A stretch of 64,000 nt of DNA. Source: Gracilaria gracilis (lineage: Eukaryota > Rhodophyta > Florideophyceae > Gracilariales > Gracilariaceae). Positions 41,043 to 51,070 of the stretch are shown here, in pieces. The stretch covers positions 186,001 through 250,000 of the forward strand of contig JARGSG010000053.1 of NCBI GenBank assembly GCA_030374805.1, in the 5' to 3' direction. A program made the position numbers and the translations under genes. The first letter of the stretch is position 1. The number at the start of each line of letters is the position of its first letter. The notes below the pieces were generated by a model. It was given only the letters and a program-made list of their open reading frames with translations, was not told the origin of the DNA and ran no database searches.

Positions 41043-43205
41043 CTACGCTAACCGTTCGGTGTTTTCCTGCTCCTCCTGAGCGGGACTGTTCTTTTCCAAG
41101 ATTGGTCTTTCCTCGACGAGATGAACCTGAGATGGTGATGGTTGAGCTTGTACCCTCTTTCCAGATCCATATAGGTTACGGTGGTTTTGCTGCCTGGCAC
41201 TGATCAGATGTTCGCGCACCCCTGGGGGTATTTTGTCACATCTGTTCGCCAGATGGTCTGGCGACAAACAGAGCCAGCAAACCAATCCACCTGTCTGGGG
41301 ATCACGCATTGCCATAGAGGTAGGTCGGGTAACCGGATTGGTTGGTGCTGTAGCATATGAAGATGCTTGCGAACCACCCGTTGAGGTTTGTTGAGTGCTC
41401 GCCGCACTTGGTGGGGACCTTACCGATGCCGGTGGTACTGTCGACGACCAATTACCAATGGAGGTGGCTCGTGACTGAGCCTGCGGCGCAGTCACGAGAT
41501 GAACTGCCATTCCTGTTGGTACGCGAATGAGCGAATCTCCCTCTGAGGTAGTGCTTTCTTCTAGCTCCAATACTGACCGTTTCGGTTTATCCTTTGAGGT
41601 ATGGGACGCCGACGGCTTCTTTCCGTGACGGAGAGTGTCGCCTAGTCCCTGGGCATAACGGGCAAGCCCATTATAGTCCACCTTACGGTTGTTCGCCAGG
41701 TAACTGCGTACCTGCGAACGGATCGCTTTGTCGACATTGTCGGCAAAGAGCGACTTCAACCTACTAGTGGTAAAGACATTACCGCATCGGGTGGCCAGAT
41801 TCCAAAGGCCTAACGAGAATTCCATTTCGGTTTGGCTGGAGCGTTGGCGATATGCCTGCACCTCAGCGTAACCTTCCTGGATAACCTCATCGGTAGCGTA
41901 AGTTTCCAACATGAAATTAACCACTTCTGGGTACGTCTCTAACATCTCTGTCCCCTCTTCATCAACCGCCAGGGTATTTCCACGGAGCCTGCCTTGCAGC
42001 AAGTGGTAAGCTTGACCTTTAAGGTAAAACTGGAATAACCACATGGCAGCACCTTCGGAAAAACCATTTTGGTCACATGCAATCTTGAACTTCTGTAGAA
42101 ACTCAATTACCGCAATGGGATCATCACCTGTGAAGGTAGTGTCACCCATCTGGAAGCTGAGCTTCTTGTGGTGCTTGGTGATCTTCTGCGCAACCTCTTG
42201 GGTGTAAGCAGAGGATCGGTTTCTCAACCGATATGACCTATAATCAACCGCTTTGGTGAACATATCGTTCAGCGGCTGACGCACCTCTAGGGTTGTATCG
42301 GTGTCCGAATCCGAGTCGGACGACTCGTACCGTTTCTTCTTACCTTTACGGTTTCTCTTTGACGACTTCTTCGCCAACCTGTTCCGTTTCTTCTTGCGTC
42401 TACCTTTACGGTCATCATCCGACGATGAACCAGTATCGGTATCGGAGCTCGAGGAATCGGGGTCAGAGTCGTAGCCGCGATTCTTTCCCTTTTTCCTCCT
42501 CCTTTCTTTACCCTTGCGGTTTCTTCTTCGTCGCCCCTCTTCTGGGTCAGACGAATCGTTCTCAGGTCCACCAGTCTTGGTGTCCATTCGAACGTTACCT
42601 CCAATGGGTGGCAAGTACACGTCTCGAGGGTCCATCTCTATATGGTCCTCTTGACCTTGCCTTAAACCTTGTAGGTACGCACTATCGGCCGGAATTGGCT
42701 TGATTGGTGCGGAAGAACCGGCAGGGATCCCTTGTGGTATGCGAGTAACCATATTCACCCCAGGGTTTTTTGTTTCCGCCATTCCTTCGGAAACCCAAAG
42801 GTCTTGAACCACTCGGTAGATATGCTCCCGGGCACCCGTTAAGAGGTATGTTCCAACCAATTTAGGTATGCGTTGAGAGAGCTCGTGCACGGCTCGATCA
42901 ACCACCAAGCGGGTAACGGCGTCCATGTCCATTGAGGTCATAGCTTCATTAACCGTAGCGGTAAAAAGAGCTTTCGCTCGATCTTCCAATTGGGGCCAAA
43001 GGTCCTCAACCGTTGTCGGCAAATCCTTGTTAGGTTCAGGAGCCAACGGTGGCTGAGTGCCCGTATCCTTTGAGGTTCCGGCCCGAGGTTGCCGAAGCAA
43101 CTCCTCCGGATTATCCAGAATGGGTTTAGCGGCCGAAGCCGCAGCAGAACCCTTGTGGCTAGGTGGCGCGCTAGAGCCACGAGTAATCCTTGTAGGTCTT
43201 TCCAT
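41043..43205 (-). CDS. gag: Element A Gag
   Basis: 720 residues from ATG 43,205 (MERPTRITRGSS). A Ser/Pro/Ala-rich N-terminus is followed by a highly charged Lys/Arg/Asp/Ser block at about 220-305 (KGRRKKKRNRLAKK, SSDSDSDTDTT). The capsid-like region is about 345-510 (MGDTTFTGDDPIAVIEFLQK, MWLFQFYLKGQAYHLLQGRL, EMEFSLGLWNLATRCGN). Near 655 one zinc-knuckle-like Cys/His group is seen (CWLCLSPDHLANRC, CCHC spacing). The protein would coat the RNA genome in cytoplasmic particles. Its TAG stop at 41,043 overlaps the open pol frame. Confidence 0.9.
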   Translation of the reverse strand: MERPTRITRGSSAPPSHKGSAAASAAKPILDNPEELLRQPRAGTSKDTGTQPPLAPEPNKDLPTTVEDLWPQLEDRAKALFTATVNEAMTSMDMDAVTRLVVDRAVHELSQRIPKLVGTYLLTGAREHIYRVVQDLWVSEGMAETKNPGVNMVTRIPQGIPAGSSAPIKPIPADSAYLQGLRQGQEDHIEMDPRDVYLPPIGGNVRMDTKTGGPENDSSDPEEGRRRRNRKGKERRRKKGKNRGYDSDPDSSSSDTDTGSSSDDDRKGRRKKKRNRLAKKSSKRNRKGKKKRYESSDSDSDTDTTLEVRQPLNDMFTKAVDYRSYRLRNRSSAYTQEVAQKITKHHKKLSFQMGDTTFTGDDPIAVIEFLQKFKIACDQNGFSEGAAMWLFQFYLKGQAYHLLQGRLRGNTLAVDEEGTEMLETYPEVVNFMLETYATDEVIQEGYAEVQAYRQRSSQTEMEFSLGLWNLATRCGNVFTTSRLKSLFADNVDKAIRSQVRSYLANNRKVDYNGLARYAQGLGDTLRHGKKPSASHTSKDKPKRSVLELEESTTSEGDSLIRVPTGMAVHLVTAPQAQSRATSIGNWSSTVPPASVRSPPSAASTQQTSTGGSQASSYATAPTNPVTRPTSMAMRDPQTGGLVCWLCLSPDHLANRCDKIPPGVREHLISARQQNHRNLYGSGKRVQAQPSPSQVHLVEERPILEKNSPAQEEQENTERLA

Positions 43206-43336
43206 GGTGACCAATAGTGGTATCCAATTTCTTCGCGAGTATTCCTACGAAACCAAATAGGTGTGTGAACTTCCAGAATCCTTTCGAATGTCTTCTGTTC
43301 ACCAGTAAAGGTACGACAAAAACCAAGAAACTTCTA

Positions 43337-43349
43337 GGTCGGGAGACCA
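43337..43349 (-). other. Primer-binding site of Element A
   Basis: On the minus strand TGGTCTCCCGACC starts three bases after the 5' LTR. The leading TGG pairs with the CCA end of a tRNA whose 3' end would read GGTCGGGAGACCA; it is not initiator tRNA-Met. Confidence 0.75.
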
Positions 43350-43352
43350 AAA

Positions 43353-43859
43353 TGTCGTACAAATACCGATAAGGTGTGGGGTCCGCCTGGTAGAGGGAGC
43401 GCGCGAGGGCTCAACCTAAAGGGGAAAAACACACAACCAATATGGTAGTAGGGCACCTGAAACCCGCGGGGCAAACGGCGGGGCAAATAGTCTAGACCGT
43501 GTAGGTGTACGGTAGTAGACGTCGACGCGCGGTAAAACCTGAATAGTAATAGATTAGCAAGTGACCAAGATGGTATAGTTACTGCCCTAGTGGTGCCTGA
43601 CTTTACAATACCCGAGGGGGAAGGCGAGGTGCACCACAATATATACAAGGTGCACCGACGCCGATCTCCCATGCGGGCATGACGTCATCGGCTGTGCCCA
43701 TGACCTACTGTCATGGGCCAGCAATGCTAAACTATCCTAGACTATAAATTAGAAATTAGAAATTATAAAATACAGAATACCAATTGGGTACAGTGCAGCC
43801 AGCAAGGCGCACCAGTAGACCCACGTGGCACCAACCCATTGAGGTCTCATTGTACTACA
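43353..43859 (-). repeat. 5' LTR of Element A
   Basis: 507 bp, about 99% identical to the 3' LTR. Transcription would run leftwards from here. Target duplication AGAGA lies at 43,860-43,864. Confidence 0.95.
43628..43718 (-). promoter_or_regulatory. LTR promoter elements of Element A
   Basis: In the direction of transcription: a hairpin with 9-bp stem (GCCCATGAC/GTCATGGGC, 43,696-43,718), then TGACGTCA (43,680-43,687), the palindromic CRE/bZIP core site, then a TATA-like run TGTATATATTGT placed between two copies of the palindrome GGTGCACC (43,649-43,656 and 43,628-43,635). Spacing of about 40 bp from CRE to TATA is as expected for a core promoter. Use in vivo is inferred. Confidence 0.6.
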
Positions 43860-43864
43860 AGAGA

Positions 43865-45063
43865 ACGGCTCGATGGATCGTGAAACACTGCACGCTTTTG
43901 TGAAACATGTTAACAAATTTGTAAGAAAACATGTGCCAGAAGACCAGTCATATCTTCTCACTCTAGGCGGGCATTCGTCGCGAAAAGGATTTGGCTGGGT
44001 GGAAGAATGCGAACAAAACAACTGTTTGCCAGTTGTGAAGCCAGCGAACACGTCCCATTTTCTGCAACCTTGTGACAGAAGGATAAACAAGACCTTCAAG
44101 CAATGAATGCGATTCATCAGAGACCAGTTTCACAAAGCCGTCATTCCAGACACACGAACTCCACAGTTCAATCTTGTGTGTGCAGCTTATGCACATCGTT
44201 CCATAACAGTGATGAACATCAAGAACTCATTTGCGGACACAGGGATATATCCATTCAACGTCTCCTTTCTTGACCAGTTCTAAAAAGTGGAAGCTGCTGA
44301 GAGCCATGTGGAAACATTTATTCCTACGACGGTAGCCACAAGACTCCCATCTGTTCGAAAGCGTCACACAGACGCACATCTTGTTACAAAAGCTATTGCA
44401 ATACTATCTGCCCATACAAGTTCTGAAGTGAAAGCAAAACATTTGGCAGTCCTTATGCAGAATGCTACGACGGCTTACAGGATCATTATGGGCGCCATTG
44501 CTCCTGTTAAATCTGTTAAAGAGAAAGAAGAAGAACTGCAGCACAAACAGCCCAAGTCGGTTCAATTGGGCTGTGGTGCTCCGGCTGAGCACAAGACTGT
44601 AGCCAAAATGCTGGCTGAGAAAGAAAAAGCGCGTCACAAAAAAAGACAGAAGGCACAGGAGGCGAGGGAGGCTGCAGAGTTAAAGCGGCTGGAAAAGATC
44701 CAGAAAGAACAGGATAGGCAAAAAGCTATAGAGCAAAGACAGACAGAGCTGCACAGGAAGCGAGTAGAGAAACAGCGTATCCAGTTTGTGACCCGTATTG
44801 CAAAGGATTCTATTCGAGGTGGTCGTCAAATGATGAAGAAACAAGGACGCAAAGTGACAGCGGCGAAACGACAAACTCTTAATGCTACTCGAGAGGTTTG
44901 TGCGGAGCTGTTGAGCGAAGTTGTTGGCTCTGCTGTCGGGTTTTAGCTATGTCCACAATTAAGCCGCGCTGTTCGTGTTGAAGGTAAAGCGCCATGATTG
45001 CCGCTGAGGCCCTTGCGCGTCAAGAAGAAGTGCGACAAGAACGTTGGATTGCTGCTAGACGTT
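43865..45063 (+). pseudogene. Pogo/Tigger-like transposase, 3' part
   Basis: Resumes the same gene after Element A: MDRETLHAFVKHVNKFVRKH, then LTLGGHSSR where LxxDGHxSH is expected (second catalytic Asp replaced by Gly), then PANTSHFLQPCDR with the Asp of LQPLD kept. Same-frame stops are at 44,104-44,106 (TGA) and 44,281-44,283 (TAA), and the C-terminal coiled coil (KRLEKIQKEQDRQKAIEQRQ) ends at 44,946. Further Arg/Glu-rich sequence (EALARQEEVRQERWIAARR) follows in another frame to 45,063. With four nonsense codons in all, a lost Asp and the Gypsy insertion, it cannot make transposase. Confidence 0.8.
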
Positions 45064-45198
45064 AGAGACGACGCGCAATCGATTGCACACACTTTAAACG
45101 GCCGAAATCAAGCGGTTGACAAGATATTTAAAAGTTGACACACTTTGTCCATATTTGACCTTTTTTGAAAGGTACCTTCACCGGAATCGATGTCCCAC

Positions 45199-45486
45199 TG
45201 TGCTTTGCGCTACCGTCTCGCACGTGTCCAGCGCAAGCGCTTCTCTCGTTAGCCGCGCTGCTGCCGTCGCTCGCGGGCAGCTCGGGCGACGGAGAGATCG
45301 CTGCGCTGCGTGGACAGAGACGGAGAGGCCTTAATAAACGAAAGCCCACCTGGACTCTAGAAGAGAGGAGAGGCCAGACGGGAGGGATCACTTTTGTCCC
45401 TGAACTCGCCCGAACAGCGACAGCGTCGACGTCTGTACTCCTCTGCGCACGCGTCTCCCATACTCCTTCAAGACTTCCATACCATA
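45199..45486 (+). repeat. 5' LTR of Element C
   Basis: 288 bp, about 98.6% identical to 57,854-58,141. It contains AATAAA-like sequence (TTAATAAACG) that may serve polyadenylation. A possible primer-binding site (TGGGCCCAGAATTGC) starts at 45,491, four bases after the LTR; its tRNA was not identified. Confidence 0.9.
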
Positions 45487-45516
45487 GTTATGGGCCCAGA
45501 ATTGCAGACGTCCATC

Positions 45517-45655
45517 ATGTAAAATTCTGATGATGTTCCTCAGTTTGACTCCGCTAAAGACGCATTACAATGGCGTCGCGATGACTTCGAGTGGGTCGAC
45601 ATGATACGCATTGCCGCTGAAAGAGGACCAGATAAGAAATACAAAACGATGCATG
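45517..45655 (+). pseudogene. gag: Element C Gag, 5' segment
   Basis: ATG at 45,517 is followed at once by TAA (45,520-45,522), then the frame continues NSDDVPQFDSAKDALQWRRD and FEWVDMIRIAAERGPDKKYK. The segment ends at the target duplication GCATG (45,651-45,655) of Element B. Removing B and one copy of the duplication rejoins the frame with 51,071 (…KTMH, then AILGRFLFEHG). The stop at codon 2 would block normal translation unless a later start is used. Confidence 0.75.
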
Positions 45656-46005
45656 TGTTGTGCACACAGCAACGTCACCTTGAAGAAAAGAGTTGTTGAT
45701 GAAATATCAAAGCTCACCTTCACAATAACCTGAGTCAGGTTACCTGACGCAGCAGGGTTATATAGAATCAGTTTTGCCGCGTGGGAAATGCGTCCCATGC
45801 AGTATAATTTTGTGCGCATATGCGGCATACTGGTGTTCGAATATGACATCATCATTAATGTTAGGGCTGTTACCACCCGGGCACATCTCTATAAAAGCCG
45901 CTGCCAACCTGGTAGCGGTAACCTGAAGCAAGGCAAGCAAGCCAAAATCGAAAGGTGTGCCCATCGTGTTTGCTGCTCCCACCACCGACCTGTAACTAGT
46001 CAACA
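45656..46005 (+). repeat. 5' LTR of Element B
   Basis: 350 bp, about 98% identical to the 3' LTR; perfect TGTTG/CAACA inverted ends. Contains a TATAAAAG box (CTCTATAAAAGCCGC) near 45,889, a good core promoter on the plus strand. Confidence 0.9.
45889..45898 (+). promoter_or_regulatory. TATA box in LTR of Element B
   Basis: CTATAAAAGC on the plus strand, about 110 bp before the LTR end and 190 bp before the gag ATG. The same box is in the 3' LTR at about 50,949. Confidence 0.6.
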
Positions 46006-46078
46006 AAGCGCTTTGACCATCTAGAAAAGCAGCGTTCAGGTTGAGGTGTGGTGTTGGCTACACAGTTCCACTATCGTT

Positions 46079-49000
46079 ATGGCTTCTAACTATGGAGTTA
46101 TTGCTTTCATCAGCCCACCCCGCCTGGTTTCTGTTACACAGTCTCAGCTCATCAAGTTCGAAACTGACTATGCGGCGTACAAAAAGAAGTGCGCGGATGT
46201 TAACCGGACCAGAGCAGAAGCCGAGAAGATACCAATCGCACCGATCCGGGATTGCATGGAAAGCAGTACCCTACAGGCACTATGCATGATGGTAGATATT
46301 GCAGGTGCGACTACTGTAGAAGATGCAACACCGGAGATGGTTCAAGCTTGGTTTAATTTTGCTTTGGCAGAAGCACCACGGGATCTGTCTGAACGAATTC
46401 GATCTGCCTTGAGTACCGTTCAATATAAGCTATGTAAAGACGATCCAGCTGGTGGAGTCGTCATGTTCGTCATCGATGTGATCAAGTCTTTATATCAGAA
46501 CAACGCTTCCGAGATTCTGAATGATGTGGATAAGGCCAAATTCTTGATTGATCGAATGGAAGGGAAGTTGGAACCGGCCCTACTACGTGAGCGCGTGCGC
46601 ATGAAGCGAACGTTGTGGTCTAAGACCGAAAAAGAGGACATCAAACTCTTTCGACGAGAAGCATCTGCTCTTGCAGTAGATGTGGCCTAGAACGAAGTTG
46701 CACGATCTCGCCTTGGTCTTTCAGGCAAACGTTCGCGTGGAGAGCGTAGTGAACGGGACGAAACTACTGCCCGCAATGTCCGGCCTAAGCGCTCAGACAG
46801 TGTTTGGAAAAACTCTGGCGCACGTAAATCAGCTTCCGGAGGACCAGGCTTGGTATCAAACAAGACATACTTTGCCAAAGATGTGAAATGTCTAAACCCC
46901 AACTGTAATGGGAACCATCTGGTGAAGGAATGTCCAAAGGCGACACCAGAGGAGCGCCAGAAACTCTTGGATAATTATTTCAAGGCCAAGAAAGCCATGA
47001 AGACTTTCGCGGTAGCCGTGCAGGATTCAGATAAGGATAATGGAGGGCGCTATATTGTAACCATCGAAGACCACGTTCGTGCAGTCGCACTCGGAGATTC
47101 CGGTGCAGATTGTAGCGCAATCTCTAACGGACTTTATGAAGAGTTTGTCAAGGCTGTTCTGTCCTGCGCAGCGACAGTGAAGCATTTCGACAAGCCTCTT
47201 CCGTTAGAAGGAGCATTTGGACTCGGTTTACAGTGTACTGCGTCAAAATCTATCGTTGCATCTATCACCTTATTTTTGCCTGGATCAAATATTCCCGTAC
47301 GTCTTCGTGGCGTACATTTCGTCGTGGTGAACGATGATATGAACGAAGTGCTCCTTGGCAGACCTTTTTTGAATGCCATTGGTTTCAATTTGGACGAACA
47401 CTTGGAGATTGTCCGTCCCCACGTACATGACAAGCATATTGGAGATATTGACCCCGAAGCTGTCAAGCTCCGTAAGGCACAGTACAGTGGTATGTCGTAT
47501 CAGAGTATAGACGACGATCCCATTGAGCTGCCTGAAGGTATCGCGGCAGGTATTGGGAACGATTCGGATGAATCCATTAGAGTCGCGTTTCGATCAACTG
47601 TCAAAAATGCCAGGAAGCAAGGCATTTCCGACAGTGGTGCAGATCAGTTACTCTCAATACTGAATGGGTATCGAGATGTTTTTCGGATTAAGCTTGGACC
47701 TGACCCTCCCGCCAACGTGCCACCACTTACAATCACTCCAATTCCCAACGCTACGCCGTACCGATCTCCACAACTGCGATACGCGCCGCAGCAGAGAGAT
47801 TTCGTTATACAAACAATCCGTGAACTGGAGTCTGTAGTGGCAATCTACAAAAACCCGTCAGCCAGATGGGCAAGCCCTGCACTCGCTGTTCCCAAACCTG
47901 GCTCAACGAAGCTTCGTTTCACGGTAGATTTGAGAGGTCCCAATGCTAGAACTATTCCAATTCAGTCGGCCAGGCCGCATTTGGAGTCAAAGCTACAGGA
48001 CATTTCTGGTAGTTGCTGTTTTGCAAACATTGATCTTGCGCACGGTTATTTGCAAGTGCTTTTATCGAATGAATCTTAAGAATTCATGTCGATCCAGACA
48101 CCAATCGGTGTATATTCTTCCCGTCGCTTGCTACAAGGTGGAAGCGATTCAGGCAACCATTTTCAAGCAGTTTTGCAGGAGAAGTTTGAAGGGCGAGTAG
48201 CAAAGATGTTGCAGTGGCTAGACGATTTCTTATTCTACGCCGCAAGCGAATCAGAGCTACTACAGAACTTGAAGAACTTTCTGCATGTGTGTCGTGAAGT
48301 TGGGCTCAAGGTGCATGAAGAGAAATCGAACCTGTTCGCCAGACAGGTAAACTTTTGCGGAAGAACTGTATCCAAGGATGGAGTAAGGTACAGTCCAAGG
48401 AACTTGGACTCCCTCTTACAGATGAAGAAACCCTCGAATGCGGCAGAATTGCAGCAGCTTCTCTGTGCGACTAACTGGATGAGGACCTCTATTCCAGCCT
48501 ATTCCGAGGTTGTGGCCCCACTGCACTACCTAATGGAAGACGCCTATAAGAAGGTCGGCAAGTGCACGAAGCAGGCAGTACGCCGCGTTCCCATTACCAG
48601 CTCGTGGGGCGCTGTACATGATGTTTCGTTCGAAACTATCAAATCTCAACTCGCTGATTGTGTTACACTGGCGTATCTCAAGCCTGATCACTCACTGTGT
48701 TTGTTTACGGATGCCTCAGACACTCACTGGGCGGCCATACTGACACAAGTCCCGAATTCACAACGTCGTAGGGAAATTGAAGATCAGGACCATTCGCCTC
48801 TCTGTTTTCTATCTGGTGCATTCAGAGGCGCGTCTATGAATTGGAGCGTTCCTGAAAAGGAAGATTTTGCGGTTGTTGAGTCCATGTGTTGGCTGGACTA
48901 CCTGGTATTGGGACATGAGGTTTCTATCTTTACGGATCACGCAAATTTGGTGTATTTGTACGACCCCTACGGAAAAAATCCCAGCATTGGTCGCCACACT

Positions 49001-50686
49001 GCAAGCAAATTGACCCGTTGGGCCATCAAACTCAGTGGATTTCGATATGTTATCGAACACCTGCCAGGTGACCGAAACGTATGGGCCGACATGCTGACGC
49101 GCTGGGCGGTGAAACCAAGCCTGGGTCTGATCGCTAGGACTGTGCGCAGTTTGAAGACATTGATGCTAGCTCCTATCACTCCAGGTCTGGACTCAAAGTT
49201 GGACTGGCCCCACCTCACAGACATCATGAAATGTCAGGACTGTGCCAAAGCAGACCCGCCATCTGCTTTTCAGAAAGCGGAAGGTGGGATCATGGACAAC
49301 AGAGGCGTACTGTGGATTCCTGAAGAAAACAGAATGATGAAGTTGCGATTGATGATCTCCGCACACTGTAGAAGAGCGGAACATCAAAGTTGGTCCGTAA
49401 CGCACACAACACGGAGAGGACATTTCTTCTGGAAAGGAATGACAGCAGACGTCGGAGCCTTCGTACGATCCTGCATCCACTGTTTGTGCACCGCGACTGG
49501 AGCAGTTGTCCCTCGCTCTCTGGGCAAAGCTCTCCATGCAGATCGGCCTAACCAACTCCTGCACTTTGATTTCTGCTAAATGTCAAAGGGAGAAGACGAC
49601 TATTGCTATGTTCTCATCTTGAAAGACGATCATAGTGGATATGTTTGGCTTTGCAAGGCGAAAGAAACTACAGCAGAAGTCGTAGTAGAAGCACTGACCG
49701 ATTCGTTTGCAGCTTTTGGCGTGGTAGGGAAATGGGTCTCTGACAGAGGCAGCCATTTCAAGAACGAACTCGTCAAGGCAATGAAAGAAAGCTTGAAGTC
49801 TTCTCATCATTTTACATTGGCTTACTGTCCATGGTCAAACGGGACAGTAGAAGTTGTTTGCCGCGAACTGCTGAGGGCCACTCGGGCTCTACTTTCTGAG
49901 TTCCAGCTTCCACAGCGGTGCTGGCCAAGTGTACTGCCAATAGTACAGTCAGTCCTCAACAACACTACCCTTGATCGTCTTGGAAAACGCTGTCCCCTTA
50001 CAGCGTTCACGGGCCTACCGCAAGATACTCCACTTCTGAGCATCAAATAGAACGCTGGGAAGTCCACAAAAGTGTTTTCAACGGAAGAGGCTCGTTGCAG
50101 ACAACGGTTGCATGTGGAACAATTGCAGGTCTCACTGGAAAATATGCATAAGAATGTTTCGGACCAAGCGACAAAGAAGTGTCAGGCAGCTATTGATGCG
50201 CATAATCGAAAGACAAATGTGAGAGCGATCAATTTTGGAGAAGGAGACTACGTTCTGCGGGGTTTTTTACACAAGGAGAGAGGACGCAAGCCATCCCTTC
50301 GGTGGACAGGACCATATCGGGTAGTTGATTGTCAGTCAAACTATGTATTTGCCATTCGTGATCTGATCACCAACAAGACGAAATCCTGTCATGGTCGCCG
50401 TTTGCAGTTCTTCCGAAATCGAGATTTTGAAGTAACGGAAGAATTGACAAACCATCTGGCTTATCAAGCCGAGGAACTGCTGATGATTGAGAGTTTTGAG
50501 GACATTCGTCGCCGAAACAACGTAGTGGAGTTGATGGTCAAATGGAAAGGTTTGACTTCCGATGAAATGGATTGGGTATCATATGAATCTCTACGTAATG
50601 ATGTCCCCGTTCTTCTTCAAGAATACTTGCAAGATATTGTTACTACAGGAACCCCAAAGCAACGTAACATTGCTGCTACACTTTGA
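46079..50686 (+). pseudogene. gag-pol: Element B Gag-Pol, one frame with four nonsense codons
   Basis: From ATG 46,079 (MASNYGVIAFISPPR) one frame of 1,535 codons runs to TGA 50,686, broken only by TAG 46,688-46,690, TAA 48,077-48,079, TAA 49,577-49,579 and TAG 50,048-50,050. Gag about 1-205; zinc knuckle CLNPNCNGNHLVKEC after the first stop; protease GDSGADCSAIS; reverse transcriptase from PYRSPQLRYAPQQ, with a stop in LLSNES-stop-EFMSIQTP and an active-site LDDFLFY; RNase H (LFTDASDTHW, SIFTDHANL); integrase (zinc finger ending CIHC, DDHSGYVW, WVSDRGSHF, NGTVEV); chromodomain near the end (VVELMVKWKGL). The TAG at 46,688 may be a natural gag/pol stop; the other three look like mutations. 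Confidence 0.85.
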
Positions 50687-50715
50687 CCAAACTCAATGAT
50701 AAGTTTGTGGGGCGC

Positions 50716-51065
50716 TGCTGTGCACGCAGCAACGTCACCTTGAAGAGAAGAGTTGTTGATGAAATATCAAAGCTCACCTTCACAATAACCTGAGTCAGGT
50801 TACCTGACGCAGCAGGGTTAAATAGAATCAGTTTTGCCGCGTGGGAAATGCGTCCCATGCAGTATAATTTTGTGCGCATATGCGGCATACTGATGTTCGA
50901 ATATGACATCATCATTAATGTTAGGGCTGTTACCACCCGGGCACATCTCTATAAAAGCCGCTGCCAACCTGGTAGCGGTAACCTGAAGCAAGGCAAGCAA
51001 GCCAAAAGCGAAAGGTGTGCCCATCGTGTTTGCTGCTCCCACCACCGACCTGTAACTAGTCAACA
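50716..51065 (+). repeat. 3' LTR of Element B
   Basis: 350 bp, preceded by the short G-rich GTGGGGCGC (50,707-50,715), the likely polypurine tract. Followed by target duplication GTATG. Confidence 0.9.
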
Positions 51066-51070
51066 GTATG

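Larger units (their letters stand above)
34580..43340. repeat. Dispersed ACC-N5-GGT palindrome array
   Basis: An 11-bp interrupted palindrome, ACC-N5-GGT, recurs through the internal part of Element A, often every 25-60 bp, in coding and non-coding DNA. Clear run: 40,436-40,446, 40,463-40,473, 40,493-40,503, spaced 27 and 30 bp. Others: 42,342-42,352 (ACCTTTACGGT) and, in the LTR, 43,564-43,574 (ACCAAGATGGT). Near-matches with 4- or 6-base spacers are also common. The centre is mostly A/T-rich but not fixed. It falls in more than one codon phase, so it is not a protein repeat. Neighbouring genes do not show it at a glance. Confidence 0.8.
34069..43859 (-). mobile_element. Element A: Ty3/Gypsy chromovirus, apparently intact
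   Basis: A 9,791-bp LTR retrotransposon on the minus strand. LTRs lie at 43,353-43,859 (5') and 34,069-34,579 (3'), with the 5-bp target duplication AGAGA at 34,064-34,068 and 43,860-43,864. Primer-binding site and polypurine tract are in place, gag and pol are undamaged, and the LTRs differ at only about four bases and two short indels. It therefore inserted recently and may still be autonomous. It lies inside the DDE domain of a pogo-like transposase. Between pol and the 3' LTR are 2.2 kb of extra DNA without a convincing gene. The whole element is packed with an ACC-N5-GGT palindrome. Confidence 0.95.
45656..51065 (+). mobile_element. Element B: Ty3/Gypsy chromovirus nested in Element C
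   Basis: 5,410 bp. LTRs of 350 bp (45,656-46,005 and 50,716-51,065) start TG(T/C)TG and end CAACA, and differ at about six sites. Target duplication GCATG at 45,651-45,655 against GTATG at 51,066-51,070 (one change). The internal region holds a single gag-pol frame with four nonsense codons and no frameshift. A C-terminal chromodomain is present. No TGG-type primer-binding site was found after the 5' LTR. Confidence 0.9.

Noticed and set aside
34580..43340. ACC-N5-GGT array as a CRISPR or tandem satellite
   Set aside because: The repeat is only 11 bp with free centre, spacing is irregular, and it overlaps intact gag and pol.
46079..50686. TAA/TAG read as glutamine (changed genetic code)
   Set aside because: One stop fits Gln, but others stand where Tyr, Trp or Glu is expected, and intact genes here end with TAA and TAG.
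50848..51065. N-terminus of the frame 50,848-52,224 as part of gag
   Set aside because: This is the 3' LTR of Element B; the frame runs into Element C gag by chance of the insertion.
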